Below are positions 21,382-33,915 of a stretch of 64,000 nucleotides of DNA, piece by piece. The position numbers were made by a program, and so were the translations under genes. The notes under the pieces are model-generated. The model saw nothing but the letters and a program-made list of their open reading frames with translations. It did no database searches and had not been told where the DNA came from. The DNA lies in assembly GCF_907164915.1 (NCBI RefSeq), contig NC_061863.1:4270340-4334339 (forward strand), written 5' to 3'. This stretch comes from Impatiens glandulifera (lineage: Eukaryota > Streptophyta > Magnoliopsida > Ericales > Balsaminaceae). Positions within the stretch are counted from its first letter, which is position 1; each line of letters starts with the position of its first letter.

Positions 21382-23775
21382 ATGATCATCACAACCTGGA
21401 ACATTAGAGGTCTCAACGACCCGCTCAAAAGCAAGGAAATCAGGAAAGTTGTTGAAAAAGAGAAAATCACAATTATTGGAATTATTGAGACCAAAGTCAA
21501 GCTAAGTAATGTTGAGAACATTGGTTCACGGTGCTTCGCGGACGGTTGGAAATTCATTCACAACTCCAACAATAGATCCGGTCGAATTTGGGTCAGTTGG
21601 GACTCTACATGGTAGATGTAAAAGAAACCTATAACAACCCCCAAGTCATCATGGTCGAAGTCAAATGTAAAAAAATGCTTAACCTTCTCAACATTGTGGT
21701 CGTATACGGTGACAATTTAGATAGTAGTAGAAGAGCACTCTGGAACAGCCTTAGAAACCACATCGATGACAACAAGCCTTAGACTATTATGGGGGATTTC
21801 AACGTCACTAGACATGTCAACGAAAGACTCCCGATTTCTGAGCTCTCTCAGGGTATGCTTGACTTCAACAATTGTATCAGCGATTTAGGTTGCATAGAAC
21901 CAGCCTACTTTGGAAATTTCTTCACCTAGTCATCCACGCATGGCAACGATCACATGAGAAAGAGTCGAATCGACAAGGCACTAATAAATGAAACTTATGC
22001 CATCAAATTCCCAAAACCCACATCCAAGTTCTCAGTCCTGGTATCTCCGACCACTGCCCCATCATGCTTTCTTAGGATAAAAAGGAAAGAACCAAACGTC
22101 CCTTCAAGTTCTTCAATTTCTTGATGAAAAGTAACGATTTTAGTGACATTGTCAAAACGTTTGGACCGAACAAATTCAGGGTACAAAAATGTACCAAGTC
22201 AGTCAAAAGCTTGCCCTCCTCAAAACCAAACTCAACTTGACAGGAAATGATATAGTAAAATCTCACGCCGAGTCCTTGATGCCAAGTCAAAGTTAGAAGC
22301 CATCCAAAACAGCCACCTCCGCCACAATGGTACGAGCCAAGGGTAAGACAAAGAAAAGGAGGCCCTCACATAATTCCACAATCTTAGGTCCTACGAGGAA
22401 AGTTTTGCCTATCAGAAATCTAGGAAAAATTGGCTCTCGCTTGGCGACAAGAATACAACCGTCTTCTATCGGAAATACTCTACCAGAAACTTTCGTAACA
22501 ATGTCATTCGTCTCAAACGAAGTGACGGGAGCACGGCCCAAGAGCATAAACAAGTGCACTTGGGGGAAATTAACTTTTATCATGGTCTCATCGGTACTAA
22601 AAATGATCCCTCAAATCACTTGAGTTTCCTTTACCACATCATCATCAGGACAATCAATGGTGCTAACAGTAGTAAACTCATTGAGATTGTTAGTACCGAT
22701 GAGATTAGAGACTCCCTTTTTAGCATGAAAGGTGACAAAAGCCCTGGGCCTGATGGATTCAACGCCACTTTCTTCAAGGCCAATTGAAACATTATCGGAC
22801 AAAGTGTTTGTGAGGTTGTCATTGAGTTCTTTTGGAACCACAAGATGCTTAAGCAATGGAATGCATCTGTCCTCAACCTGATTCCAAAAAAGCCCTCCCT
22901 TGAAATGATTCAAGATTTCCGTCCCATTTCCTACTGTAATATCACTTATAAAATTATTTCAAAAATCATTGGCAAACGTTTTAAAGTTGTTATCTCAAAA
23001 CTCATCAGTCTTAGGCAATCAACTTTCATCTCTAGCAGGTCTATCTCCCATAACATCTTACTCATGTAGGGTATTCTTAAAGGTTATGGTAGGAAGTCCA
23101 TCTTACCGCGTGTGGTTTTAAGGTGGACATCCAAAAGGCTTTTGGCTCCATCAATTGGAGTGCCATTCACGATTTCTTAACCGCCTCAGGTTTCCCTTGT
23201 ATCTTTATTGATTGGATTATGCAGTGTTTCTCGACCCCCCACTTCATTGTGAGCGTGAACGGTATCCATGATGGGTTTTTCAAAGGGGGAAACGGGGTTA
23301 GACAAGGGAATCCTCTCTCCTCCTAACTTTTGTCCTTATTATGGAGGTCAGTGCATTGTTAAAATGTTCCTAAAGTACCAACCTTTCACTCACCACCCTT
23401 ATTGCAAGCAAGAATCTATCACCCGTATATGTTTTGCAGACGATCTCTTTATCCTGGCGCATGCTAACGCTGACTCTGTTAGAACTATCAAGGAGGCTCT
23501 CACCATTTTTTTTAGTGTTACAGGCCTCAAAATTAATTAGGGAAAAAGCCTTGCTTTCTATGGCGGCGTCAAGGAGGAAACCAAAGTTAGCATATACGGG
23601 ATCATAAGCATTAAAGAAGGATCGCTCCCCGTCCGATACCTGGGCATCCCGCTCTCCTCTAAACAACTCCAGATCTCGCATTGTCGACCTCTAATTGAAA
23701 GGGTAAAAAATGTTATTCTGGGATGGGATAATAAAAGACTTTCTTATGCAGGTCGCATTAAGCTAGTCACTAGAA
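21382..23775 (+). pseudogene. LINE ORF2: endonuclease and reverse transcriptase, degenerate
   Basis: The endonuclease begins MIITTWNIRGLNDPLKSKE at 21382 and shows IIETKV, VVVYGDN, MGDFNVTRH (about 21789) and a frame-shifted ISDHCPIML (about 22045). The reverse transcriptase follows with GDKSPGPDGFNATFFKAN (about 22731), DFRPISYCN, KVDIQKAFGSINW, GNGVRQGNPLSS and the catalytic ICFADDLFIL (about 23430). It then runs to LPVRYLGIPLSS and stops. Stops and frameshifts occur in every domain. The C-terminal zinc-finger part is absent. Confidence 0.88.
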
Positions 23776-26700
23776 AGTCATGAAAGAATTGGATCTGCCT
23801 AAGAAATATCTAGCAATACATGGATCTTTAATTGAGAATTTGTTGTCAAATAAATGTTTTACAGTTGTCAAATAAATGTTTTACAGTTTTCGTTTGATAT
23901 AAATTATCTCCAACAATCAATATACCGTCAACATAGACTAATAAGGTTGTAAAAGAATTTTCAATTTTAATTGTAAACAAGAAATTGTAATGTACAAACG
24001 GTAAAAACCCCCAAAAAAATTAAGGGAATTAGAAAATTCGAAGTTCCATTGCTTAGATACTTGTTTTAAACTATACAAACTTTTTTAAAGTTGACCTACT
24101 TGACCATATTTAGCTTCAGAAGAAGCCTCAAGAGGTGTCATATAGACATCCTCCTTAAGATTACCATGGAGAAAAATAATATTACATAAAATTTATAAAA
24201 AAAAGCTATTTTTAGATGCAGCAAGAAATAAACGTATTGTTACTGTTTGACCGGAAAAAAATTGTCATGAAATTAATTTCATCTTTCTGGTTATATCCCT
24301 TGGCCATCAATCTAACTTTGTTACTTTGCTACATTTAAATTTGGTTGCAATTTCATTTTAAAAACTTACTTAAAACCAATAACTTTCGTTCCCTTTAGAA
24401 GAGAAGTTAGAACCCATGTTTTATTGTTTTGAAATGTATTTAATTCTTCGGTCATTGCTTGTTGTCAATGAATAATTTTTGAAGCATATGTAAATGTTTG
24501 AGATTCTTTGAGATAATTATATAATATCTATAAATTCTAAGTAATTATCATTTTTTCACTTTTGATATGTATGGGTATATATTAGATGTATATAGTTTTT
24601 CTGAATTTGTAGATGGGGTAACATTTGAGTTCAGTTCATAGTCTTTACACCATGCAGGATAATTTCTCATTTTTTTTTCCTGTGTTTGTCTTGTGAAAAA
24701 TCAATATGATTATTCTCACATGTTTCTTGAGAATATGTTTTTTTCAAAATTTTGAATATCATTGATTTGAGTTTTGAAAAAATCTCTTATGTTATATTTT
24801 ATGTGTGAATTTCAGTATCTAAGTCACTTCTGTATTAGATACTTTATAAATATTTTGGTCAGTGTTATTTGAAAAATTAGATTTTTTATTTTTAGTTATG
24901 TGAAAATGAAAATTTTCTTCATAAAACACAATGTCTCAAGATACTTTGATAGTTTGTGTTTTTACATTGTAAACTTTAAAACTTTTTTTTTCTGAAGAAT
25001 ATCCAATGAATACACATTTAGATCATCCGAAAAAATTCAGATTACATGTAGTCTAGTTTTGTTTAAAATAGATTATTGAAAGATTCCATAAATAGAAAAT
25101 GGCTAGAATGTTCGAGACATTTTTGTCTAAAACATAAAAGATCTTTGTTAGATAAAATTAGACCGGTTCACAGAACTTAACATAAATAAACCTTTCATGC
25201 AGGAACAAAGAACCGGACCAGTCAAAGTACTCAACCGGTTTGAGAAAACCAACCGGTCAGATCACTCAACCGGTTAAGAAGCTCCACCGGTTAAGTTATT
25301 TAACCGACCTGAAACATGACCGCTCAAAAGAAGGCCGGAAACACCAGACAGTCGGTTAATAACCGGAAGTCATCAGGCCAAGTCAAATGACCGACCAGCA
25401 TAAGAAGATACTTCGGGTATCTGTTGAAGAATGATACCAAAGGAACAGACTGAACATTTTCATATTCGTACAAGTCTGAGGACAGTCTGCAGGCTGCAGA
25501 AGACCGTCCTACAAGATCTTTCTACTTTAGGATAAATCAGAAAGGAAATCTTCCAAGTACAACTGTCTAACCAACAATCACCATATTGAGTAAAAGACAA
25601 ACCTAGCAGGTTTGTCTTACACACTGGAAGAACAGATTGCCAAGTCTGTAAAGTTGACTGCCAGGTCTGAATCACTGAACCTCTGCTCAGCTAATCAAAT
25701 TCAAGGAAGTGAAAATATGACCGTTGGCATATTTCACCTATAAAAGGAGCAGCTGAAGAAGAGTAAATGTGGGACACAAGTGGGATACGTGAGACAAGAG
25801 AGATTTCAAGGGAACACAGTGAACATTTAATCTACAAGTGAAAAGAGTGTGTTCTCTCTAGAAAAAGCCTAAGTGCTAAAGTTGAAGTGTGTATTTTACA
25901 ATTTCGGTGTAAATTGTAAGGGTGTTATCGAGCAGAAAATAAGTCTCGATCGGATTGTATTTGTATTCCTTAGTGAATATCCTTCTCGCGGTTTCGAGAG
26001 GAAGGGGTGACGTAGGAGTTTTATCTCCGAACATCCATAAAAATATGTCTTGCTATTTACTTTCTGCTGGTTTTACATTCTAACCGACCTACACCGTTTT
26101 GACTGACTCTACACTATCTAAACCGAATCACCAAGTTACAAAAACCGACCCATCAATTTCCAAACCTGTCCTATTGAAAACCGGTTCTGCCTATCCTGTA
26201 AGTGTGCTGCTTCAACCTGAAACAAACATCTTCCGCGCTTGAACCTGGTTCAAGGGTTTGTGACAGTTTGTGTAGTATTGAAACCCCGGTGTTAATCTCT
26301 AACCGGATTAATCACCACCCTTTGAGTGAGACGCGCTAACCGGCCCAACCCCGGTCCTCCAGCCGCGACCTAGATCCTAACAATCTTGCCACATGCAGTA
26401 CATAAGTGTTGTTATTTTCTTTTCATCACTCCATTTTATTTGGGAGTATAGATACATGATTTTTGATGCAGAATCTTATTTCTTTAAAAAAGACATTCGT
26501 TGTTTACAAACTCAGTTAAATTATCATTTCTTACCACCTTGATATCTATATTAAATTGATTTTTTTTTATTAAAGGCATGAAAATCAATAATTGTTTGAG
26601 TAACAAAATTTTACTTCTAATCATAAACGTCCAAGTAAATTTAGTAAAGTCTACTATTACTATTGTGAACACATAAGGACAATCAATTAGTTAATTTTTC

Positions 26701-28260
26701 TTATATGGACTCATACAATCTTTCAGTTTTGAAATAGGACAAATGTCACAATATATATAATTTTAAAACAATTTTTAGTCTTTGAAATAATAAAAGACAA
26801 TCTTTTCAGTTTTGAAATAGGACAAATATCACCATATACACAATTTTAAAACAATGTTTAGTCTTTGAAATAGTAAAAGGCAATCTTTTAAGTTTTGAAA
26901 TAGAACAAATATCACAATGTACAATATCATTCTTATTAAAACCGAATAATGTTTAAGTGCATCATCATATAGATGTTCTAGTCTTCTATATAATATTTGT
27001 CATTAGTACAAGTATTTAGTGCAATATTTTCTAACCTAGATTTGGATCTTAGTTTCAAGCAGGTACATATTTTGACTTAATTCTCATGTTGTCTCTAGCA
27101 TCCTGCAAAATACATCTAGAAGTAGAAAATTGACATATAATATTACTAGTCTTAGCAAGTTTAGATATTGATATTAAATTGTATGTGAAATCTGGGACAT
27201 ACATAACATCAAAGAATTTTAATTTATCAAATAACTCTATATTTCTAATTTCTTTGACATGCTTTGTAGTTCCATTAGTTAAAAATAGTGGTACATTAGT
27301 AATTTCTCTAATTTCAGTCATGTTTTTAAATATGTGCATAGCTCCACTATCAATAATTCAATGTGATTATTTCTTAAATCTATCATGAACATTTAGACTA
27401 CAAGCACTAGTGAAAAAATTAAAAGTTTTATTAGGAAATAGTAGTGTACCTTTCGTAGTAGATTTCTTTACCATTCTCTTGCAATAATTCCTTTCACCAT
27501 CTCTTTTATAACTGCTACAATTTCCATCTTGTTAATTTTGGAAGATGGTTTTGAAAAAGACTCAACTGGTTCTTCATAATCGGAGAAATGTGTATTTGTC
27601 ATATTAGCAACTTTCTTATTCTTTGTATCTTTATTGCCTCACCACCAATCAGGGTACCCAATTAGCTTGAAACAACCATCTTGTATGTGTCCTTCTGTCC
27701 TATATATAGTAAGTACAGTTATTGATCTTTTGAAGAGCCTGTTCTGGTATTGTTTTTTCCGACCTATTTTTTTCCTCTCTTTCTTCTATTATTCTTTTCA
27801 ATGTGTTGTCCTATCTGTCTCTCCATATTGTCCCTCATGAACATGGCGGCGAAGTTTTCACTTTGATCCACCATCACCATGAGAGACTGAACTTCTCTTT
27901 GTCTCTCAATGCTTAATAGCATAGCATATGCTCGGTTGATGTTGGGTTTGGATCCATGGAAAGATTTGTTTCCTGGTACTATCATAATCCTCGTTCAATC
28001 CCATTAAGAATTGAGTTTAGTTTATTTGATGTATCTCGTTGTATAACCAATTTAGTAATCTTATAGAAGCATGCGCATCTTGGGTTACAATCACAACCAA
28101 GACAACATTCTAACATTATCTAATCAAGAGACCGATACTCATCCCATAAATATATACTCGTTAAGGGCTACCTAAATTAATTGGTCAACAGAATTATGAT
28201 TCAAATCATTTTGAAAAACAATTTCAACCTGGTCAAGATTTGTCAATCTCACTATGTTTT
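23776..28260 (-). mobile_element. Degenerate Ty1/copia internal region, minus strand
   Basis: Read on the minus strand: gag (27985 down to 27764, with SIERQREVQSLMV), gag-pre-integrase (27339-27055, with FFDVMYVPDFTYNLISISKL), integrase core (26672-26484, with FTIVIVDFTKFTWTFMIRSK and VVRNDN..EFVNNEC), integrase end (NGVM..K, near 26430), and a reverse transcriptase remnant with VYVDGILIVGDN (about 23945-23905). No LTRs were identified. A solo LTR (25146-26382) splits it, and its 3' end abuts the LINE near 23775. The gag-side limit is approximate. Confidence 0.8.
25146..26382 (-). mobile_element. Solo LTR, same family as 9691-11028 but inverted
   Basis: Plus strand begins TGTTAGATAAAATTAG and ends GATCCTAACA, flanked by an exact ATCTT duplication (25141-25145 and 26383-26387). 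The minus strand matches the first solo LTR in landmarks such as TGTTAGGATC, CTACGTCACCCCTTC and GAAGGATATTCACTAAGGAA. On the plus strand CCTATAAAAGGAG lies at about 25737-25749, but that is antisense to the inferred LTR orientation. Confidence 0.9.
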
Positions 28261-29680
28261 TCAAAATTTAACCTTTATTTGCTATTTCAAAACTCAATTA
28301 ATAGTTACCATGAAGGTTGTTTATTTAATTTAATTGTTATTTTTTAGAATAAATTTAAATTTAGTCATGATAAGTTGGTCATTTTTATACCAAATAAATT
28401 TGATATTATTAAATATTGAGTTCTATTAATTAATATTCTAATTATGACATATTTTTAAATTTAAAATTAATAAAATAAAATTTTAATATAATAACTGTTC
28501 AAATAAATTTCCGACGCACAAAATCAAATTAGTCTATAAAACTTTTTGGCATTATAAATTAATATTTTAAATTTGAATAAGATTCATTTAATTAATTAAA
28601 TAGACCATATATATACCCGACCATAATATATATTTATTTATATTAAAACCCTATATTAATCATATAATCCACAAATCAAATAGTTTTATTCAAAATATAA
28701 AAAACTAAATTAAATAAACAAAATCTTCAAATTTCATTCTTCCCCATATATGCTCAAAACCTCTTTCAGTAAGTTTTCTTTTTATAACATCTTCTCCATA
28801 TGTTTTAAATAACTCTTTTTGTAAATATAATACAAATATGATAAATTAATTAACAATTAAATAAATTAATTAACAATTAAATAAATTAATATTTAAGATT
28901 AAGATAATTAACTATAGCTTACTTTTATGGATTCATTTTCAGTCTAAATCTTTTAGCATTAGTTAGAAAAAACTTAATAATTCTTCCTTCATTTTCTTCA
29001 TAGTAACTTTCAATTCTTCTATCCTAGTTTCAATTTTATTTTAAGTTCTTCATTCTTTAGCAATCCCGACCTCTTCGCCGACTCACGATTCGATTGTCTT
29101 CTATTCTTCAGCAAATCGGATTTTGTCCTCCAACGAACAAGCCTACACGACCGACACGATTTTCAATTCACCCTCCAAATTTGTTTCTATGATCGATCAA
29201 AAGAAGATAAACATTTAAAAATACTTATATAAGTCAAAACCCTTAGAAATTTGAAGTAAAAACCTATGTACTGTTAGGAATTTTCTTGTTTAAATCAATG
29301 TCATGAATTGCATCATAAGACGTGATCATTTTTCTTTGCATGAGGTTCTTATTAATACTCTAGATATTGAATCGAATTGAGGGATTAATAAGAAGAGAAT
29401 GATGAATACTATGAAAAATGGAAAGTGTGTTTAAATAAGGGAGGTATTCATAATTCTAGTTTTAAAATGATTCCAACTATTTATTATTAAATTATGTAAA
29501 AATAACAAACTCCACATTTTACAAATATTGTTTTATATCAAACTATTATCCTAAATTTAAAATCCTAACATAACTGTGCGTGTTAAAATAATAATAATAT
29601 AATTATTAGGTAAATAAATGAATATGAAAGTAGGTTGGTATTAATAGGTTGTTTATTAGTTATGTTTTAACCTGTACAGT
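28261..29680. other. AT-rich intergenic DNA, no gene seen
   Basis: Includes a small tandem repeat (ATAAATTAATTAACAATTA, about 28838-28890). The patch 29060-29170 is richer in G and C and holds CCGACCTCTTCGCCGACTC, but no family was recognised. Confidence 0.5.
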
Positions 29681-30083
29681 ATCTTGGTTTTAATATGATA
29701 GAAAATGGGTTTACGAACCGACACGATTCAACACGATATTAATACAGAACGACACAATACGATATTACTAAACAACAGGATAAGGTATTATCTCATTCGA
29801 GTCGTGAGTTTGACACGACACAAGCACGAAACAACACGATCACGACACGATATGAATTTATACGATCGTAACACGGTCACGAGTCGACACGGACACAACA
29901 CGAGTATAGACACGACACGAGCATGAATATACACACAAAACGACATAAACACAATTAGTCAAATGACATAAACTACTCAACTTTACATTCACATTTTCTC
30001 TAAATGTATTTACATTCTCATTCAATTAATAAATTATTTAATATTATAAATTATTAACTAATTTTATTTAGATAATTATATAG

Positions 30084-30595
30084 GTTTTAAGATAATCCTC
30101 AGGAAACATGCTTGTGTACAAGATGCAACATTTGAGATGATTTGGCAAGTCATTGTAACTAAGTAAGCATATCCTCTCTTGACTCTTAAGTGCCGAGATG
30201 ATTCTCGTTTTGGGAGATAAGTTTTCTAGAATTTGCTGCCATTCCAGAACATGTTTCTCCTTTCTAGCTAGCAAACCCCCAAGGGCTACAATTGCGAGAG
30301 GCAGTTCTCCGCACTTTTTCATCAGGCTCCACGAGATATCGTGCATCTTCAGGACAAACACCTTTGTATTCATCACCTCGAAAAACCTTCATGCAGAAAA
30401 GGTTCCAAGACTCTTTGATATATAAATAATTGAGATTGAACATGCGATTAGTGGTTTCAGTTAACGAGGCTATGTCTCCGTTGCGTGTAGTGAAGATGGT
30501 CCTACTCCCACATGAGCAATATCAAACACAATAATGTACCTCTTTTGTTGCAGATAATTCTTTAATTTATCGATCAATTGAATAATATTCATTTT
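30084..30595 (-). pseudogene. NLR fragment 1 (kinase-2 to RNBS-D)
   Basis: On the minus strand this aligns with the start of the intact NLR gene at 1-260 (CATGCGATTAGTG, TGTCTCCGTT, GTGTAGTGAAGATG shared) and extends beyond it. Visible are the GLPLA-like CGELPLAIVALGGLLA and the RNBS-D LPNHLKCCILYTSMFPEDY. Internal deletions and stops break it. It shows what probably follows the window edge in the intact gene. Confidence 0.82.
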
Positions 30596-30885
30596 GCCCA
30601 CATCTTCGTGGGTTGGACACAAGCATGAGACAACACAATCATGACATGATTATGAATTTATACGATCGTAACACGATCACGAGTCGACACGGATACGACA
30701 CGGGTATACACACGACATGAGCACGAGTATACACACGAAACGACATAAACACAATTAGTCACGTGACCTAAGCTACTCAACTTTACATTAACATTTTCTC
30801 TAAATCTATTTACATTCTCATTCAATTAATAAATTATTTAATTTTATAAATTATTAACTAATTTTATTTGGATAATTATTTGTAA

Positions 30886-31395
30886 GTTTTAAGATAATCC
30901 TCAGAAAACATGCTTGTGTACAAGATGCAACATTTGAGATGATTTCGCAAGTCATTGTAACTGAGTTAACATATCCTCTCTTGATTCTTAAGTGTCGAGA
31001 TGATTCTCGTTTCGGGAGATAAGCTTTCCAGAATTTTCTACTATTCCAGAACATGTTTCTCCTTTCTAGCCAGCAAACCTCCAAGGGCTACAATTGCGAG
31101 AGGAAGTTCTTCGCACTTTTTCATCAGGCTCCATGAGATATCATGCATCTCACCTTTAAAGCCTTCATGCATAAAAGGTTCCAAGACTCTTTGATAGACA
31201 AAGGATTGAGATTGAATATGCGATTAGTGGTTTTAATTAACGAGGTTATGTCTCCATTACGTGTAGTGAAGATGATCCTACTCCCACATGAGCAGCAAGG
31301 AACGCCTCACGCTCTAAATATCATCAAACACAATAATGTACCTCTTTTATTGCAGATAAATCTTCAATGTATCGATCAACTGAATAATATTAATT
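30886..31395 (-). pseudogene. NLR fragment 2, tandem duplicate of fragment 1
   Basis: The same portion of the NB-ARC domain as 30084-30595, about 800 bp away and in the same orientation, with its own small indels and stops. It keeps slightly more of the RNBS-B side (about 31280-31330). Confidence 0.8.
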
Positions 31396-32223
31396 TTGTC
31401 CACTTCTACGTGGGTTGAACACGACACTAACACGAGACGACACATTCACCACACGATTATGAATTTATACGATCATAACACGGTCACGAGTTGACACCGA
31501 AACAACACGAGTATACACACAAACGACATAAACAAATAAGTCACATGACCTAAGCTTTCAGCTTTACATTAATATTTTCTCTTAATCTATTTACATTCTC
31601 GTTCAATTAATAAATTATATAATTTTATAAATTATCAACTATTTTTATTTGGATAATTATTTTTAAGTTTTAAAACACATTTTAAATAATTGACATTCAA
31701 ATTATTATTTATGAAACTATATGTTAAAATTTATATCTACACATCTTACATATTTAATATATTAATTAATTTTTAATAACATATTTCACACATTTAACTT
31801 ATTAAATTAATTTAAGTTTTCTAAATTAAAATAAATTAATTAATAATCATATTTTATAATTTTACTAACAATATAATTTAATATATATATATAATCAACA
31901 TGAGTGTGTCAAGACACGACATGACACATATGAAAACGGGCATCGATACAACACGATTAGGTTGAAACTCTAGTCGGAATAACACAAAACACGAATTTAA
32001 ATATGAGTTACAACGACACGAATAAACTCGTGAACACGGATTAACACGACACGAAAGAGCCCGTGGATCATAATATTTTGAGTGAGTCAAAACACGACAA
32101 GACACGTATAAAATTGAGACACGACACAACACGACACGATTGAAAGTCTAATACAACTTGTCCGAGTCGAATACGACCGTTTATGCACTATACCCAACTC
32201 TAAACTTTTTCATGTCTCTAACT

Positions 32224-32405
32224 TGTGCCCGTTGTCCTATTCATCTATTGATGCCTCAATCTTAATGAAAGAATTTATGTATTTCAAATCATTCATCAAA
32301 CTACTCACTCTTAAGCGAACACCCCATTGATAGAGTTTCATTTGCAGAAAAGGTAACCAAATTTTCCCGCAATTTCATCTCCGCTTCAACTGTTATCGTT
32401 TCCAT
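32224..32405 (-). pseudogene. NLR fragment 3: start of the coiled-coil domain
   Basis: Minus strand from ATG at 32405: METITVEAEMKLRENLVTF matches the intact gene start (METIAVRAAVKVLENLVTF). A frameshift after about 28 codons is followed by the continuation of the Rx-type coiled coil. The upstream flank (about 32428-32500) also matches the intact NLR gene, so this is the 5' end of a former NLR copy rather than a captured exon alone. Confidence 0.82.
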
Positions 32406-33017
32406 ATACTTCATGTTGTTGTATTCACGGTAAGAATGCAAAGAATTTATTGTTTTTTTTTAATGCAAGTTGTCAAAAGTCATGTGTAATGTTCATTTAA
32501 ATTTGTATTTTTGTATATTGATATTACAATTTAACTTCTAAATTCACCTATCATTATTTTAATTTTATAGTTGTTATTTTATATTATCTACAAATTAATC
32601 TCTAATATTAACTCTTTATAAAAGAAATTTTTAATTAAAATAATAACTAAATAATAATCAATTTCTTCAGTAATGATCGACTTTGATTGAGTTCGTTTTA
32701 GTTCTTATTAGAGGTAACAATTGAGAATCGAAGACTCTGGAAATTTATGGTTATTGAAAATATTTGGTTTTAGATGCAATGGAAAATTTATGAACTTTAG
32801 CTTGTTGGAGTTTGTTTTTAATTATTGGAGAATCAGAAAGGGTGAATAGAGATGGACTAATGTCAAAGAGTTTTGTTTATGAAAAAAATGAATTATTTAA
32901 ATTAATTGAATAAAATATTTTAGAAGGCTCAAGTTTTGATCATATTTACCTTTTTAAATTAAAAAAAAATGAATAAAATATTTAAATTATTATATAATAT
33001 AAAATATAAATATAAAT
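32406..33017. other. NLR-type flank and AT-rich spacer
   Basis: The first 95 bases resemble the region just upstream of the intact NLR start. The rest is AT-rich with no recognised feature. Confidence 0.55.
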
Positions 33018-33890
33018 TGTGGGGATGATTTTTCGACTAGATTTTGGGACGACATTTGTTGTAGTGTCAAAAGTCTAGTTACGACGTATAATGAGTTTGC
33101 TTTCATTGCTGTATGTAGAAATGACATAGTTAAGGACATGTTTGATCATCGGTACTTTAGTATTTTCGCTAGCCGAATTACATATAAAATGAGATTAAAT
33201 ATTATGGAGACTTCGTCCCATATTAGAGTTTTACTTTTGATATAACGCAAACAAGTGTCATCGTCGGAACAAGACATTATGTGTTGGCAAAATATTGATA
33301 GTTTTCATGTGAGACATTGCTACAAGTTGTTCGCTAAGATTATTCCATATCATTTTTATTGAGAAAAATTTTGGGAGTCAAATATTACATGCAAGATCTC
33401 GTTCTTTGAATGGAGCGTTATTCATGGTGGAATTATAACAGATGATATTTGCATGAAAAAATGTTGTGTTATGGTTAGTTGTATGTGTCAAAAAGATGTT
33501 GAATCGGCAACTCACTTACTTTTGTAGTGTCGATGGGTGACTAGTATTTGGAGTCTTTTATGGAGTATTATTAAGATTAATTGGGTGATGTCCGAGTCTT
33601 TAGGTAGTTGCTAGAAAGTTTGTATTGATACGACTGATATGACAGACCTACATATTTGGATTACTATCCCAATTATTCTTTGGTGGACTATCTGGATGGA
33701 GAGAAATCGTCGAACTTTCAATGATAGTAGACGACCGATATGTATTATTTATACTACTATTATTATGATGTTTTCTGAGATTCGAGAATTTACGGGCTCG
33801 ATAATTTATTTAAAAAAAATTATTATTTATTTGTTATTTTCATTTCATGCTATATTTTTTCGTTGGGTTTAAACGATTTTTTTTATATAT
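33018..33890 (+). mobile_element. 5'-truncated LINE, copy A (zf-RVT region only)
   Basis: Starts at GDDFSTRFWDDI and covers only the C-terminal end of ORF2: DIMCWQNIDSF, FFEWSVIHGGI, a degenerate reverse-transcriptase zinc-binding motif (CMCQKDVESATHLLLQC), and WWTIWMERNRRTFNDS. It has several stops and is clearly related to copy B next to it. No target duplication was found. Confidence 0.82.
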
Positions 33891-33915
33891 ATACATTAAA
33901 ATTTTCCAAATATAT

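Larger units (their letters stand above)
20275..23775 (+). mobile_element. Degenerate L1-type LINE, truncated at both ends
   Basis: Contains the end of ORF1, an apurinic-type endonuclease and a reverse transcriptase with its FADD motif. It starts inside ORF1, replacing the rest of the fifth satellite repeat copy. It stops inside ORF2 after GRIKLVTRK, where a minus-strand copia remnant begins. No poly(A) tail is present, so the 3' end was lost after insertion. Many stops and frameshifts are present. Confidence 0.9.
29680..32200. mobile_element. CACGA-rich composite element with captured NLR fragments in about 800-bp tandem units
   Basis: Three units start at about 29817, 30616 and 31423, each opening with GACACAAGCACG-like sequence and sharing GAATTTATACGATCGTAACACG and CATTCAATTAATAAATTA. 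Units one and two continue into an NLR fragment and rejoin the CACGA repeat at the same point (CGTGGGTTG). The third lacks the NLR part. CACGACACG-rich DNA lies at both outer ends (29700-29930 and 31900-32170), like subterminal repeats of a DNA transposon. Terminal inverted repeats and a target duplication were not identified, so the class is unproven. Confidence 0.6.

Noticed and set aside
25737..25749. CCTATAAAAGGAG as a host promoter
   Set aside because: It lies inside a solo LTR and reads antisense to that LTR's inferred orientation, with no gene downstream.
29705..29926. Plus-strand frame of 73 codons
   Set aside because: Rich in T, R, H and D because it reads the CACGA repeat. Not a gene.
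31878..32132. Minus-strand frame of 84 codons
   Set aside because: Also a reading of the CACGA/TCGTG repeat.
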